Positions 52,500 to 61,520 of a stretch of DNA of 64,000 nucleotides are shown piece after piece. A program made the position numbers and the translations under genes. The notes beneath the pieces are model-generated. The model was not told the origin of the DNA. It searched no databases and worked only from the letters and a program-made list of their open reading frames with translations. Origin of the DNA: Paraburkholderia sp. SOS3 (lineage in GTDB: Bacteria > Pseudomonadota > Gammaproteobacteria > Burkholderiales > Burkholderiaceae). The stretch lies in contig NZ_CP018811.1 of the NCBI RefSeq assembly GCF_001922345.1, positions 1,240,001 to 1,304,000 of the forward strand, written 5' to 3'. Position 1 is the first letter of the stretch, and the number at the start of each line of letters is the position of its first letter.

Positions 52500-53597
52500 C
52501 TAGAAGGTGTGCTGCATGCCCACGCCGAATGTGCTTCCCGACGGATTCGCCGTGAGCTTGTCGTAGGAGTACAAGGCGTAGACGTAAGTCCGTTTGGACA
52601 GGATGTAGTCGTATGCGATGGTGCCCGTGTTGCGCACGCTGTCTGCGTCGCGCGGGGCGCTGTGCTTCGTGCGCGCCCATTCGGCACGGATGTCGTTCAC
52701 CGAGTTGATGGGCACCCTGAAGCCGAGTTCGTAGGTATGCGATCCCGTTTCCGCCTCGTTGTTGCTCGTCATCTGTGCGGCGCCATACAGCTTGACGACG
52801 CCGAAGTCATAGGCAGCCCCGGCAAGGTAGAGATTCTGCGGCGCCACCACCGGCGCGAGCACCGACGATCGCACCCGCTGCGCGGAGAAGACGGCCGTCA
52901 TCGGTCCGTGGATGTAGGTGAGGTGCAGGCCCAGGTTGTCATGCCCCTGATGCCCGGCCGTATCGCTCACGCCATAGATGACCGCTCCCGTCAGTCCGTG
53001 GAAGTTCGGCGACACGTATTCGACGGCATTGCGCCAGACGGTATCGCCGATTTCCGTGTTGCCGAAGGTAGCGATATACGACTGCACGATCAGCGGCGAG
53101 AACACCACCGAAGAGCCGAACGGATTGACGAACTGCTGGTTCAGATACGTCGGGTTGGTCTGTTCGCCGAGCTTGACGGTGCCCCAGGAGCCCGTCAGGC
53201 CGACATAGGCATTGCGCGAAAAGAGGCCGTCCGTCGTATTCCGTCCAACCTGGCCGGTGTTCGGGCGAAAGAAGCTCTCGAGGCTGAACACCACGGCGTT
53301 GTGGCCGCCGAGGTCCTCGCGGCCGCGAATGCCCCAGTAGGACGTCGTCATTCCGCCGCCGGCGAGCTGCACGGTGCTGTGCCGTGTCGAGCTGAGCTTG
53401 GAGCTGTCGATGAACATGCCGATAAGCCCGTACATTTCCACGCCGGGATTGACCATCTGCGCCGCGCCGGCCGCAGCCTGCGAGGACTGCGCATGGGCGT
53501 TTCCGAAACTGGCTGCGCACGCGCACGTCATGCAGAAGCCGCGCAGCGCCATCGTGCGCATCGGTCGATTTGTTCTGATTTTCAAAGCAGTCTCCAT
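52500..53597 (-). CDS. Gram-negative porin (OmpC-like, beta-proteobacterial type)
   Basis: The 365-aa outer-membrane protein has an N-terminal signal sequence ending NAHAQ, then a barrel beginning VEMYGLIGMFIDSSK, with the PEFR-like loop region GREDLGGHNAVVFSLESFFRPNTGQ, RNAYVGLTGSWGTVKLGEQ and a C-terminal Phe (GVGMQHTF), the outer-membrane sorting signal. The chosen ATG gives METALKIR; a shorter start at MRTMALRG is possible. It lies 86 bases after dctA on the same strand and probably passes organic acids across the outer membrane for this cluster. Confidence 0.9.
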   Translation of the reverse strand: METALKIRTNRPMRTMALRGFCMTCACAASFGNAHAQSSQAAAGAAQMVNPGVEMYGLIGMFIDSSKLSSTRHSTVQLAGGGMTTSYWGIRGREDLGGHNAVVFSLESFFRPNTGQVGRNTTDGLFSRNAYVGLTGSWGTVKLGEQTNPTYLNQQFVNPFGSSVVFSPLIVQSYIATFGNTEIGDTVWRNAVEYVSPNFHGLTGAVIYGVSDTAGHQGHDNLGLHLTYIHGPMTAVFSAQRVRSSVLAPVVAPQNLYLAGAAYDFGVVKLYGAAQMTSNNEAETGSHTYELGFRVPINSVNDIRAEWARTKHSAPRDADSVRNTGTIAYDYILSKRTYVYALYSYDKLTANPSGSTFGVGMQHTF

Positions 53598-53683
53598 ATC
53601 TGTCGTTTTTTTGGCGTAAAGCGTCCCCGCTGCGTGGCCGGATGCCACGCAGACTGAAACGGTGAAGGGCGATTAGCCTGTGA

Positions 53684-54985
53684 TTACTCGGTGCGCTGCC
53701 GCGACATGACGGCGTTCATCTTCGAGCGGTCGAGTTCCTTTTCCCATGCGGCGACGACGAGCGTTGCAACGCCGTTGCCGATGGTGTTGACGATCGCGAG
53801 ACCGGTGCCCATGAAACGGTGAATGCCGAGGATCAGGACCATGCCCGACACGGGAATGATCGGAAATACGAGCAGCGTCGAGGTCAGCATGACGAATGCG
53901 GCTCCCGCCACGCCGCTCGCTCCCTTCGACGTCAGCATGGCCACGCCGACCAGCGTCAGCTGCTGGGTCAGCGTGAGCTCGACGTTGAACGCCTGAGCGA
54001 TGAACAGCACGGCCATCGAAAGATAGATGTTGGTGCCATCCAGGTTGAACGAATAGCCGGCAGGAATCACGAGACCGACGACCGACTTCGAGCAGCCGAT
54101 GCGCTCGAGCTTTTCGAGCATCTGCGGCAGCGCGGCTTCGGACGAGCTCGTGCCGAGCACGATCAGAATTTCCTCGCGGATATAACCCATGAAACGCACG
54201 ATATTGATGCCGAGCGCGCGCGCGATCGCACCGAGCACGACCAGAACGAAAATCACGAGCGTTACGTAGAACGTGCCGATCAGTTTGAGCAGAGGAATGA
54301 CCGCCTCGATACCGAACGTGCCGATCGTGAACGCGATCGAACCGAACGCGCCGATCGCCGCCGCTTTCATGATGATGTGCACGATGCCGAAGAACGTATG
54401 CGCGATCTGATCGATCATTTTCGTCAGCGGCGCGCCGCGTTCCCCGAGTGCGGCGAGCGCGGCGCCGAACAGCACCGAGATCAGCAGAATCTGCAGAACA
54501 TTGCCGGTCGCGAACGCACTGGTGACCGTGTCAGGAATCAGGTGCACGAGGAAGTCGACCGCGCTCATGTTGTGCGCCGCCGTGGTGAACGCGCTGAGTT
54601 CTTTCGTATCGATGGTCGCCGGGTTCAGGTTGAAGCCCGAGCCCGGTTTGAAAATATGCCCCGCGATCAGACCGATCACGAGCGATAGCGTCGAGACCAC
54701 CTCGAAGTACAGCAGCGCCTTGCCGCCGACGCGGCCGACCTTCTTCATGTCGCCCATGCCCGCGATGCCCGTGACCACCGTGCAGAAGATGATCGGCCCG
54801 ATCACCATCTTGATGAGCTTGATGAACGCGTCGCCTAGCGGCTTCATCTTGACCGCGAGCGACGGCGCGAAATGGCCGAGCAGCACGCCGAGCAGAATGG
54901 CGACGAGCACATGAAAGTAAAGCGCGCGATAGAAAGGCTTCTTCGCGCGTCGGGCGGGGGCGCTCATGATTGCCGTCTCGTTCAT
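53684..54985 (-). CDS. dctA: C4-dicarboxylate:cation symporter
   Basis: The 433-aa inner-membrane transporter belongs to the DAACS (glutamate/dicarboxylate) family. Signatures are [29 protein letters not shown], the serine-rich hairpin [35 protein letters not shown] and [13 protein letters not shown]. It imports succinate, fumarate, malate or related acids with sodium or protons. The first ATG (MNETAIM) and one six codons in (MSAPAR) are both possible starts. It is flanked by a porin and a lactonase-like gene, suggesting a role in uptake of an organic acid used by that enzyme. Confidence 0.93.
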   Translation of the reverse strand: MNETAIMSAPARRAKKPFYRALYFHVLVAILLGVLLGHFAPSLAVKMKPLGDAFIKLIKMVIGPIIFCTVVTGIAGMGDMKKVGRVGGKALLYFEVVSTLSLVIGLIAGHIFKPGSGFNLNPATIDTKELSAFTTAAHNMSAVDFLVHLIPDTVTSAFATGNVLQILLISVLFGAALAALGERGAPLTKMIDQIAHTFFGIVHIIMKAAAIGAFGSIAFTIGTFGIEAVIPLLKLIGTFYVTLVIFVLVVLGAIARALGINIVRFMGYIREEILIVLGTSSSEAALPQMLEKLERIGCSKSVVGLVIPAGYSFNLDGTNIYLSMAVLFIAQAFNVELTLTQQLTLVGVAMLTSKGASGVAGAAFVMLTSTLLVFPIIPVSGMVLILGIHRFMGTGLAIVNTIGNGVATLVVAAWEKELDRSKMNAVMSRQRTE

Positions 54986-55117
54986 GATGCTTCTCGCGAC
55001 AGCAATGCGTGGTCGTACGTATACATTTTCGTTGTCTCCTGTTTCACAAGCGATGGCCGCCTCGGGGCGGTTCTTGTTGACCTTTTCTTTCTATGCCGGG
55101 TTCAAAAGCCGCCCGGT

Positions 55118-55981
55118 TCAAAAGCCGTACAGTTTCGCCGGATTCGTCACGAGCAGCTTTTCGCGCAGACCGGCATCGGGGCAGAACTCGAACATCAGAT
55201 CGACGAGTTCGCCGTCGTTCGGCATGTCCTTGCTGATGTTCGGGTGCGGCCAGTCGGTGCCCCACAGCACGCGGTCCGGCGCGGCTTCGATCAGCGTGCG
55301 CGCGAACGGAATCGCGTCGTCGAACGGGCGCTTGCCGCGCGACACGCGCTCCGAACCGCAAACCTTCACCCATGCGAGCGGATTGCGCATCAGTTCGAGC
55401 AATTGCTGGAACGGTTGCTGATCGATGCCGGCTTCCGCGCGCACGCGGCCCATGTGGTCGATCACGAACGGCACCTTGATGCGCGCGATGCGGCCGGCGT
55501 ACTGCACGATGTCCTGCGCGTCGAGATGCAGCACGACATGCCAGCCGAGATCCTCGATGCGCTCGAGCACGCGATCGAAGACGTCGAGATCGGGTGCGCC
55601 GCCCAGGTGCGCGACGAAATTGAAGCGCACGCCGCGCACGCCCTGGGCGTCGAGATCGGCGAGCTGTTCGTCGGTCACGTCGCCGTCGACGATCGCCACG
55701 CCGCGATACCGTCCCTGGCCGCGCGCGATCGTGTCGAGCATCGCGGTATTGTCGGTGCCGTGGCAGCTCGCCTGGACGATGACGCCGCGGCTCAGCCCGA
55801 GGAAATCATGCAGGGCGACGAGGCGTTCGAACGGCGCGTCGGGCGGAGTGTAGCTGCGATCCGGTGCGTACGGGAAGACGTCTGCGGGCCCGAAAACATG
55901 ACAGTGAGCGTCGCAGGCGCCAGCAGGCAGCTGATGCGACGGCTTGACGGGATTGGGGTCGGGAGGCAGGCAGGATTTCAT
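55118..55981 (-). CDS. Amidohydrolase, 2-pyrone-4,6-dicarboxylate lactonase (LigI)-like
   Basis: The 287-aa TIM-barrel hydrolase of the COG3618 group has the metal-less LigI signature ACDAHCHVFGPA near the N-terminus, VQASCHGTDN, GVRGVRFNFVAHLGG, HLDAQD, VIDHMGRV and WGTDWPHPN (catalytic Asp) near the C-terminus. Relatives hydrolyse lactones: 2-pyrone-4,6-dicarboxylate, 4-sulfomuconolactone or D-galactarolactone. The ATG gives the usual short N-terminus. It is divergent from a LysR gene and upstream of dctA and a porin, consistent with catabolism of an aromatic- or sugar-acid-derived lactone. The exact lactone is not known. Confidence 0.85.
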   Translation of the reverse strand: MKSCLPPDPNPVKPSHQLPAGACDAHCHVFGPADVFPYAPDRSYTPPDAPFERLVALHDFLGLSRGVIVQASCHGTDNTAMLDTIARGQGRYRGVAIVDGDVTDEQLADLDAQGVRGVRFNFVAHLGGAPDLDVFDRVLERIEDLGWHVVLHLDAQDIVQYAGRIARIKVPFVIDHMGRVRAEAGIDQQPFQQLLELMRNPLAWVKVCGSERVSRGKRPFDDAIPFARTLIEAAPDRVLWGTDWPHPNISKDMPNDGELVDLMFEFCPDAGLREKLLVTNPAKLYGF

Positions 55982-56102
55982 TCGTATGACGTGTCTCGTG
56001 TTCAACCGACATCCGCGCGGAATGCGGGATGCATCTTCTGGCGTGCGGATGAATTGTGAGAGTTCGCTTGTTCGCCTACAATCGTCATACCCAACTAGCT
56101 GA

Positions 56103-56119
56103 TATGTGAATTTCACATA
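56103..56119. promoter_or_regulatory. 17-bp palindrome TATGTGAA-T-TTCACATA, LysR operator candidate
   Basis: A perfect palindrome with 8-bp arms lies 10 bases before the LysR start and 121 bases before the divergent lactonase start. It contains T-N11-A and is a strong candidate for the recognition site of this LysR regulator. Confidence 0.75.
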
Positions 56120-56129
56120 GATCGACTGA

Positions 56130-57053
56130 ATGGACCTGAAACAGCTCGAGGCTTTCGTGCACGTCGCGGAGCTGGGCAGCTTCACCCGGGCGGCCATTAC
56201 GCTCGACACGAACCAGCCTGCGTTGAGCCGCCTCGTGCGCCAACTCGAAGTCGAACTGCGGCATAACCTGCTCGAGCGGAACGGACGCGGCGTATCGCTG
56301 ACGTCTGCCGGCCAGCGGATGCTTTCGCACGCGAAAGGCATCCTGCAACAGGTGCAGCGCGCGTCCCAGGACCTCGACGAACTGCGCGGCACATCCGGCG
56401 GGCATTTCGGCGTGGGCGTCACGCCGAGCTTCGCGAAGGTCGCCACGAACAGGCTCGTTCACAGCTTTCGCGAGTCGTTTCCCGGCGCGACGATCTCGGT
56501 GGCGCAAGGCCTGTCCACGCACCTTATCGAATGGCTGATGATGGGCCGCATCGACGTCGCGGTGCTCTACGACACGTTCGACACGCCGCTGATCGACAAG
56601 CGCACGGTGCACACCGAGGAACTGTTCCTGATCGGCCCGCGCACGGGCGACAGCGATGCCGGGTCGTCTGCAGGCGAATCGTCGATGGTGCCGCTGCGCG
56701 ACATCGTGAAGTATCCGTTGATCATTCCGGGCCGGATGCATGCGATCCGCCGCATGGTCGAATCCGCGGCGGCCGAGCAGGGGGTGCGCCTGCGCATCGC
56801 ACTCGAGGTCGACGCCGTTGCGTCGATCCTCGATCTCGTCAAGGAAGGCATCGGCTACGCGGTGCTGCCTTTGAAGGCCACATCGGGCAGTGCGCAAGAG
56901 CAGCACTTCAGTATTCTGCGCATCTCGGAACCTACGCTCTTCAGCCGGCTGGCCATCGCGACGAGCACCAAGCACACGCTTTCGCAACTCGCAATCCAGT
57001 CGATTGCGATGCTCGAATCGAGCGTATTGCCGCTATACGGCAGCGCGAGCTAG
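56130..57053 (+). CDS. LysR-family regulator divergent from the lactonase/dctA/porin cluster
   Basis: The 307-aa protein has the winged helix at residues 1-60 (MDLKQLEAFVHVAELGSFTRAAITLDTNQPALSRLVRQLE in parts), of the CatM/NAC-like type, and an effector domain with GVGVTPSFAKVATNRLVHSFRESFPGA. It probably controls the divergent lactonase-like gene and perhaps dctA and the porin. The palindrome at 56103-56119 is its likely site. Confidence 0.92.
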   Translation: MDLKQLEAFVHVAELGSFTRAAITLDTNQPALSRLVRQLEVELRHNLLERNGRGVSLTSAGQRMLSHAKGILQQVQRASQDLDELRGTSGGHFGVGVTPSFAKVATNRLVHSFRESFPGATISVAQGLSTHLIEWLMMGRIDVAVLYDTFDTPLIDKRTVHTEELFLIGPRTGDSDAGSSAGESSMVPLRDIVKYPLIIPGRMHAIRRMVESAAAEQGVRLRIALEVDAVASILDLVKEGIGYAVLPLKATSGSAQEQHFSILRISEPTLFSRLAIATSTKHTLSQLAIQSIAMLESSVLPLYGSAS

Positions 57054-57085
57054 CAGGTCGGGTCGTCGATCTTGCCTCGCGCGAT

Positions 57086-58450
57086 TCATGTCGCCGAACG
57101 CCTGATCGCAGACGTGGACCGATCGAGGCGTCGTCCCCGCGCGCGATAGAGCACGATACTCGCGGCTAGTGTGGTCAGCTCGGTCACGGCGACGGTCATC
57201 CAGATGCCGCGTGGCCCGAGCCATGCGGGCAGGACCCAGAGCATCGTCAGCAGCAACAGCCAGCTGCGCAGCAGCGCGACGATCATCGATGCGAGCGGCG
57301 CCTCGATGGCCGTCAGATATCCGCTGATCGCGACATTGATCGCGGCGGGCACGAACGCCAGCGCACACCACGGCAATGCGTCGCGCAGAAGCGCTTGCGC
57401 GGCCGGACTGTCGGGCACGAAGAGCGCGCCGAGCGGGTGCGCGACGGTGAGCGTCGCCGCGGCAGCGCAAAGCGCGAATCCCGCCGTCACCGCGATGCCG
57501 AGCGTGAATGCGCGCGACACGGCTTGCCCGTTGCCCGCGCCGCGCTCGAAGCTCACGATCGGCTGCATGCTTTGCACGAGTGCGATCATCGTGACCGACG
57601 CGATCATCGATACGTATTCGACCACGGCGAACGCGATGAGACCCGTCTCGCCGAGCCAGCGCAACACCGCATGATTGAACGCGAAGATCGTCACGCTCGG
57701 CGCGATCTCGCCGAGAAATTCCGAGGCGCCGTTATAGGCCATGCGCCACGCGTGGTCGATGCGCGCAAAGGCCTGGGCGATGGGCCGAACGCGTCGCGCC
57801 TTGAGGAAGTGATAAGCGAGCATCGGCATGCATGCCAGCGCCTGGCTGATGCCGGATGCGAGCGCCGCGCCGCGCATGCCCCAGTGCAGATGGCTCACCA
57901 TCCACCATGTCAGCGCGACATCCGCGATGCCGCCGGCGATCAGGCAGGCGAGTCCGAATCGGGCCGCGCCTTCGATACGCAGGAACAGTTCGAGCGCATA
58001 GCACGCCGTCGGGAACAGCACGAACGGCGCGTAGGCGTGCAGGAAGTCTTTTGCTAGGCGCGCGAGATCGCCGCGTGCGCCGGTCCATTGCACGAAAGTG
58101 TCGGCTTCGAAATGAATCGCCAGTCCGAACGCGAGGCCGCACAAGGCGAGCAGATACAACGCTTGTGTGAATGCCGCGGCGGCATCGCGCTCGCGCCGCT
58201 CGCCGAGTAATCGCGAAACGAGCGTCGATCCGCCTACGCCGATCATTACGCTGAACGCGTAAGGGAGATAAAGCAGCGGGACGAGCAGGTTCAATGCGGC
58301 GAGCGCATCGGCGCCGACGTAGCGTCCGATGAATACGCCGCTAATGACGGAATGGATGCAATACGCCCAGGCGGCGAGCACGGTGGGCACTGCGAAGTTC
58401 GTAAATCGTCGAGCGAGGGGAGCGTGGTTGAGCGAATCCATGACTGACAT
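57086..58450 (-). CDS. MATE-family multidrug efflux protein
   Basis: This inner-membrane exporter of about 454 aa has 12 helices in two repeats. Family features are VPTVLAAWAYCIHSVISGVFIGRYVGADALAALNLLVPLLYLPYAFSVMIGVGGSTLVSRLLGE in helices 1-3 (read in parts) and, in the second half, EFLGEIAPSVTIFAFN and a repeat of the ALVQSMQPIVSFERGAG motif. It expels cationic drugs or metabolites with Na+ or H+. The start is uncertain: ATG 58450 (MSVMDSL) or ATG 58441; neither has a consensus ribosome-binding site. It is convergent with the LysR gene. Confidence 0.9.
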   Translation of the reverse strand: MSVMDSLNHAPLARRFTNFAVPTVLAAWAYCIHSVISGVFIGRYVGADALAALNLLVPLLYLPYAFSVMIGVGGSTLVSRLLGERRERDAAAAFTQALYLLALCGLAFGLAIHFEADTFVQWTGARGDLARLAKDFLHAYAPFVLFPTACYALELFLRIEGAARFGLACLIAGGIADVALTWWMVSHLHWGMRGAALASGISQALACMPMLAYHFLKARRVRPIAQAFARIDHAWRMAYNGASEFLGEIAPSVTIFAFNHAVLRWLGETGLIAFAVVEYVSMIASVTMIALVQSMQPIVSFERGAGNGQAVSRAFTLGIAVTAGFALCAAAATLTVAHPLGALFVPDSPAAQALLRDALPWCALAFVPAAINVAISGYLTAIEAPLASMIVALLRSWLLLLTMLWVLPAWLGPRGIWMTVAVTELTTLAASIVLYRARGRRLDRSTSAIRRSAT

Positions 58451-58709
58451 CCCGACGTTACTTGCGAGGCACGCGAGGCCGGGCCTCCAGGCGCAACGGT
58501 GGCCGTTAGCCCGGCTTGGGACGATCAGACTAGCGCCGCACAATTAGCACGGAATGATTACGATGCCACGTTTGGGGTCTGGCAGGTCCGTGACAGTGAT
58601 CCGATCGCCTAAAATGAATCAACGCGTCGAGCGTCGGTGCTCGACAATTTACGGGCATATACGGGCGGAACAGTTCGTGAGTGGTGCGATACGAACGTCT
58701 GAGGGATAC

Positions 58710-59126
58710 ATGAATCCAGGCGACTGGCGAGGCCGTGCCAGACTTTTTATTCAGCGCTTCTGGCAACCAACCTGTGCCTGCATGACCTGCATGCCGGGAA
58801 GCTGGGGCAATTTTCCGAGCCTTCCCCATTGGACGGTTGCATTCCATACAGGGCTGGCCACGGGCATTCTTGCCGTGCTGTTGACTTTTACGCCTGCGAC
58901 GAAGCTCTACGTGAACCGCTACGGTAATGCGTTAATCGTCGGGTTGCTGACAGTGTTGGGCGATGCTTATTCGCATGCGAATCACTATGGCTTCTTCTTT
59001 GCGGAGGCAATTGTGACGGGTGTGACTTCGGGTCTGCTGGCGCTGGCCGGTTCATATCTTTTCGAAGACCATGCACGTCGCCTGCGGGCCGCATGGGCGT
59101 GGATTCTGAAATCGCCGGTCCGCTAG
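58710..59126 (+). CDS. Membrane protein of unknown function (138 aa)
   Basis: The ATG is preceded by GAGGGATAC; an open frame continues upstream without a ribosome-binding site. An amphipathic N-terminal part with a Cys pair cluster (CACMTCMPGSWG) is followed by three hydrophobic segments (WTVAFHTGLATGILAVLLTF, NALIVGLLTVLGDAYSHA, FFAEAIVTGVTSGLLALAG). Such proteins are often annotated as hypothetical inner-membrane proteins in Burkholderia relatives. No catalytic residues are evident. A hairpin terminator follows. Confidence 0.65.
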   Translation: MNPGDWRGRARLFIQRFWQPTCACMTCMPGSWGNFPSLPHWTVAFHTGLATGILAVLLTFTPATKLYVNRYGNALIVGLLTVLGDAYSHANHYGFFFAEAIVTGVTSGLLALAGSYLFEDHARRLRAAWAWILKSPVR

Positions 59127-59169
59127 CGGTCAAAGCGCGCAGCAAGCAAGACACCCATCGACTGGTCTG

Positions 59170-59200
59170 AAAGTCCGCAAGTTTTCCGCTTGCGGACTTT
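59170..59200. terminator. Bidirectional-type hairpin between convergent genes
   Basis: AAAGTCCGCAAG (59170-59181) and CTTGCGGACTTT (59189-59200) form a perfect 12-bp stem with a 7-base loop between the ends of two convergent genes. The stem itself begins with AAA and ends with TTT, serving as a short T-run in either direction. Confidence 0.75.
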
Positions 59201-59206
59201 CGGCTG

Positions 59207-59527
59207 TTAGTACCCGTAGCCGCCCTGGCACGGTACGTAGGCGCGCTGGTAGCCGTCGTAGCAGGCGGCCGGCGGCGCTTGCTGATAAACCGGCTGTGCG
59301 TAAGCGGGTTGCTGGTAGACCGGCTGCGCGTAGCTGGGTTGCGCGCTTGCAACCGAGGTCACGAGCGCGCCAAGCACCGCGCCGCCGATCAGCGCCCCGA
59401 CGATCGCGCCGCCATTGCCCCCACCGTGCCCATGGCCATGGCCCCAGCCGCCGCGCCCGTGCGCCGATGCCTGATGGGCCACCGACAAACTACCGATCAA
59501 CAACAAAACAAGCGCTGTGCGTTTCAT
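59207..59527 (-). CDS. Secreted glycine-zipper protein with Tyr/Gln/Pro repeats (106 aa)
   Basis: The ATG is preceded by CGGAGAG. A signal peptide (MKRTALVLLLIGSLSVAHQASA) is followed by a His/Gly-rich stretch (HGRGGWGHGHGHGGGNGG), a glycine-zipper segment (AIVGALIGGAVLGALVTSVAS) of the type that inserts in membranes, and repeats of YAQPVYQQPA. The C-terminus has two Cys (AACYDGYQ, VPCQGGYG) that may pair. It resembles small envelope-stress-associated glycine-zipper proteins. Function unknown; the His-rich part could bind metal. Confidence 0.75.
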   Translation of the reverse strand: MKRTALVLLLIGSLSVAHQASAHGRGGWGHGHGHGGGNGGAIVGALIGGAVLGALVTSVASAQPSYAQPVYQQPAYAQPVYQQAPPAACYDGYQRAYVPCQGGYGY

Positions 59528-59648
59528 GATGACTCTCCGTATCCCGTTTGACGGGTTTATGGAGATCATCGTAAGCAAGCGTCTAAGAAATAACTGATGC
59601 AGTTGGTAACTGCACATTTCAAGAATTACAAAGTCGGCAAGGGCGAGG

Positions 59649-61283
59649 TCAGCGTTCGACCCCGACATGGGTACTGATGGAATCGACAATTTCCCCCATC
59701 CGCAACTTTTTCAGCACGGGTACATAGACATCGGCGAATCGGACTGCCTTCTCGAGCAGATCGTGGTCAGGCGGCATGGGCGGCGTCGGCGGGGTGGGCA
59801 CGTCTGCCGCGCCGTTGCCTTCGGCCATACCGCTCAGCACGGTATGCGCGAATTCCGCCCATTGCCGCGGTTCCTTGAAGCCACGCATCGCCGCTAACAG
59901 AAACAGTTGCGCTACATGCGGAATCGTTACACCTGATCCCGATACCGGACTAACGAGAAACTGAAGTGCATGGCTGCCGTATGCGCGCTCGCAGACGACC
60001 GCGTTTAAACGCCCGGCAGAAACCTGCGCCAGTTGTATCTGCGCTTCGTCTTGCGCATTGAGCACAGGGCCGGCGCCAATTAGCAGCGTGACTGCTTCGA
60101 CCACCTGTTCAAGCGTAATTCCCGCTTTGCTCACTTCGCGCTCGATCGCTCCAAGCGTCGTCACGCGGCAGTCCGCCATCGCCTGCAAAATGGGCCGATA
60201 GACTGCTTCCGGCAGCGCGGTTTCCCCGAGCCCGCCACGTACCTTTAGAGAAACCGCCCATTGCGGCGCCGAGAGCATCACGCGATGCGCACGTAGCGCC
60301 GCGAGCCGTTCGCTCGCCTCGAGCGCACGAGGCTGCTTGACCCAATAGTCGCGTCGAAACGACCGGTTCATGCATAGATCGCGAGCCGCCTCGCGCAACG
60401 CCAGGTCGTCGATGCCCGCAAGCAGGTCGCGCTGGGCCGCAAGCAAATTGATCGAGTCGACGTGATCGCGATAGTCAGCCGATGCGAGATAAGACAGCCC
60501 GGACGACTCGAGCGCCTCGGCGACCTGTAGAAACGATGTCGGATGCCAGTTGCGCGCAAAGTATTCGTGAGCAAGGTAGCGCGGATTCTCTTCCGACAAG
60601 CCGTTCACACGTTCGACAATCGCAGGATTGACCTGCGCGTAACCGGGGCGCGCGGCCACGACCTTCTGCGCAAACGCAATCGCCGCCCGGATCCGCTCGG
60701 TGGTGTGGTGCTCGTCCGGTTCGTCGGGTTCGTCGCGTTCGTGCGGTTCGTTGCCGCCGGTCCGGTGCCGGCGGCTCGCCATGAAATGGCCATGCATGAG
60801 TTCGCGAACCGGCATCATCGCGGACCAGCCGGGCTGTGTGTTGTAACTGATATACAGCACGCCGCCCGGTTTCAGTTTCCGCGCGATAAACGCGGCGACG
60901 GTTGCGCGGTCTTCGTCGGGGATCCAGCTCCATACGCCATGCAGACCGATGAACTCGAAATCGGGCAGATCGTCGCGGCGGCAAAACTCGGCGAAGCGGC
61001 CGGACAGCAGATGTGCCTGCGTTTGCGCATCGTGCGCGAGTTGTTGCGCAAAAGCGGCGTGCCTCGGATCGGCGTCGACGCCATACCACTGAACGGTTGA
61101 ACCGGCCGCATGAAGGTTCGCGCTGACGCCGAAGCCGAACCCGAGCTCGCACGCGTTGTGGATGACCGGGAAGTCGAAACCCGCACGAAGCAACGGCAGC
61201 CTGGCGCGCAGCGGATTCAGTTCATCGCAATAGCCATGCGTATAGGCCATTTCGTTATCGTAGTGATGAGCCAGGCCAGTCAT
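59649..61283 (-). CDS. SAM-dependent methyltransferase with regulatory domain (MethyTransf_Reg type)
   Basis: A protein of about 544 aa. The N-terminal module has the class I methyltransferase motif I (NACELGFGFGVSANLHAAG), YGVDADPRHAAFA (motif II) and GLHGVWSWIPDEDRATVAAFIARKLKPGGVLYISYNTQPGW. The C-terminal half matches the methyltransferase regulatory domain: LAHEYFARNWHPTSFLQVAEALE, ADYRDHVDSINLL, LCMNRSFRRDYWVKQPR. A low-complexity insert HERDEPDEPDEHHTT lies between the modules. Start codons: ATG (MTGLAHHYD) or an upstream GTG 17 codons earlier. The substrate is unknown; related proteins sit in secretion or glycosylation loci. Confidence 0.87.
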   Translation of the reverse strand: MTGLAHHYDNEMAYTHGYCDELNPLRARLPLLRAGFDFPVIHNACELGFGFGVSANLHAAGSTVQWYGVDADPRHAAFAQQLAHDAQTQAHLLSGRFAEFCRRDDLPDFEFIGLHGVWSWIPDEDRATVAAFIARKLKPGGVLYISYNTQPGWSAMMPVRELMHGHFMASRRHRTGGNEPHERDEPDEPDEHHTTERIRAAIAFAQKVVAARPGYAQVNPAIVERVNGLSEENPRYLAHEYFARNWHPTSFLQVAEALESSGLSYLASADYRDHVDSINLLAAQRDLLAGIDDLALREAARDLCMNRSFRRDYWVKQPRALEASERLAALRAHRVMLSAPQWAVSLKVRGGLGETALPEAVYRPILQAMADCRVTTLGAIEREVSKAGITLEQVVEAVTLLIGAGPVLNAQDEAQIQLAQVSAGRLNAVVCERAYGSHALQFLVSPVSGSGVTIPHVAQLFLLAAMRGFKEPRQWAEFAHTVLSGMAEGNGAADVPTPPTPPMPPDHDLLEKAVRFADVYVPVLKKLRMGEIVDSISTHVGVER

Positions 61284-61520
61284 CGTGCCGCCGCATGTAT
61301 TGAAGAGCGGCAATCTTAAGCTACGATTCGTCACCTGTCATTCCGCGCCGAACGAAAACCTTTATTACGTTTTGCGTTCAAAAATAAGTGCAACCGGAAC
61401 TGTGACTCGCGCGAATTAGCATTGGGATAGATACTGTGTCCAGACCATCGTAGCCGGCCGAAATCAGGCGTTTTACCGGTTACGAATTTGAAAGCATCCA
61501 CGAAACATCGACGAGACCCG

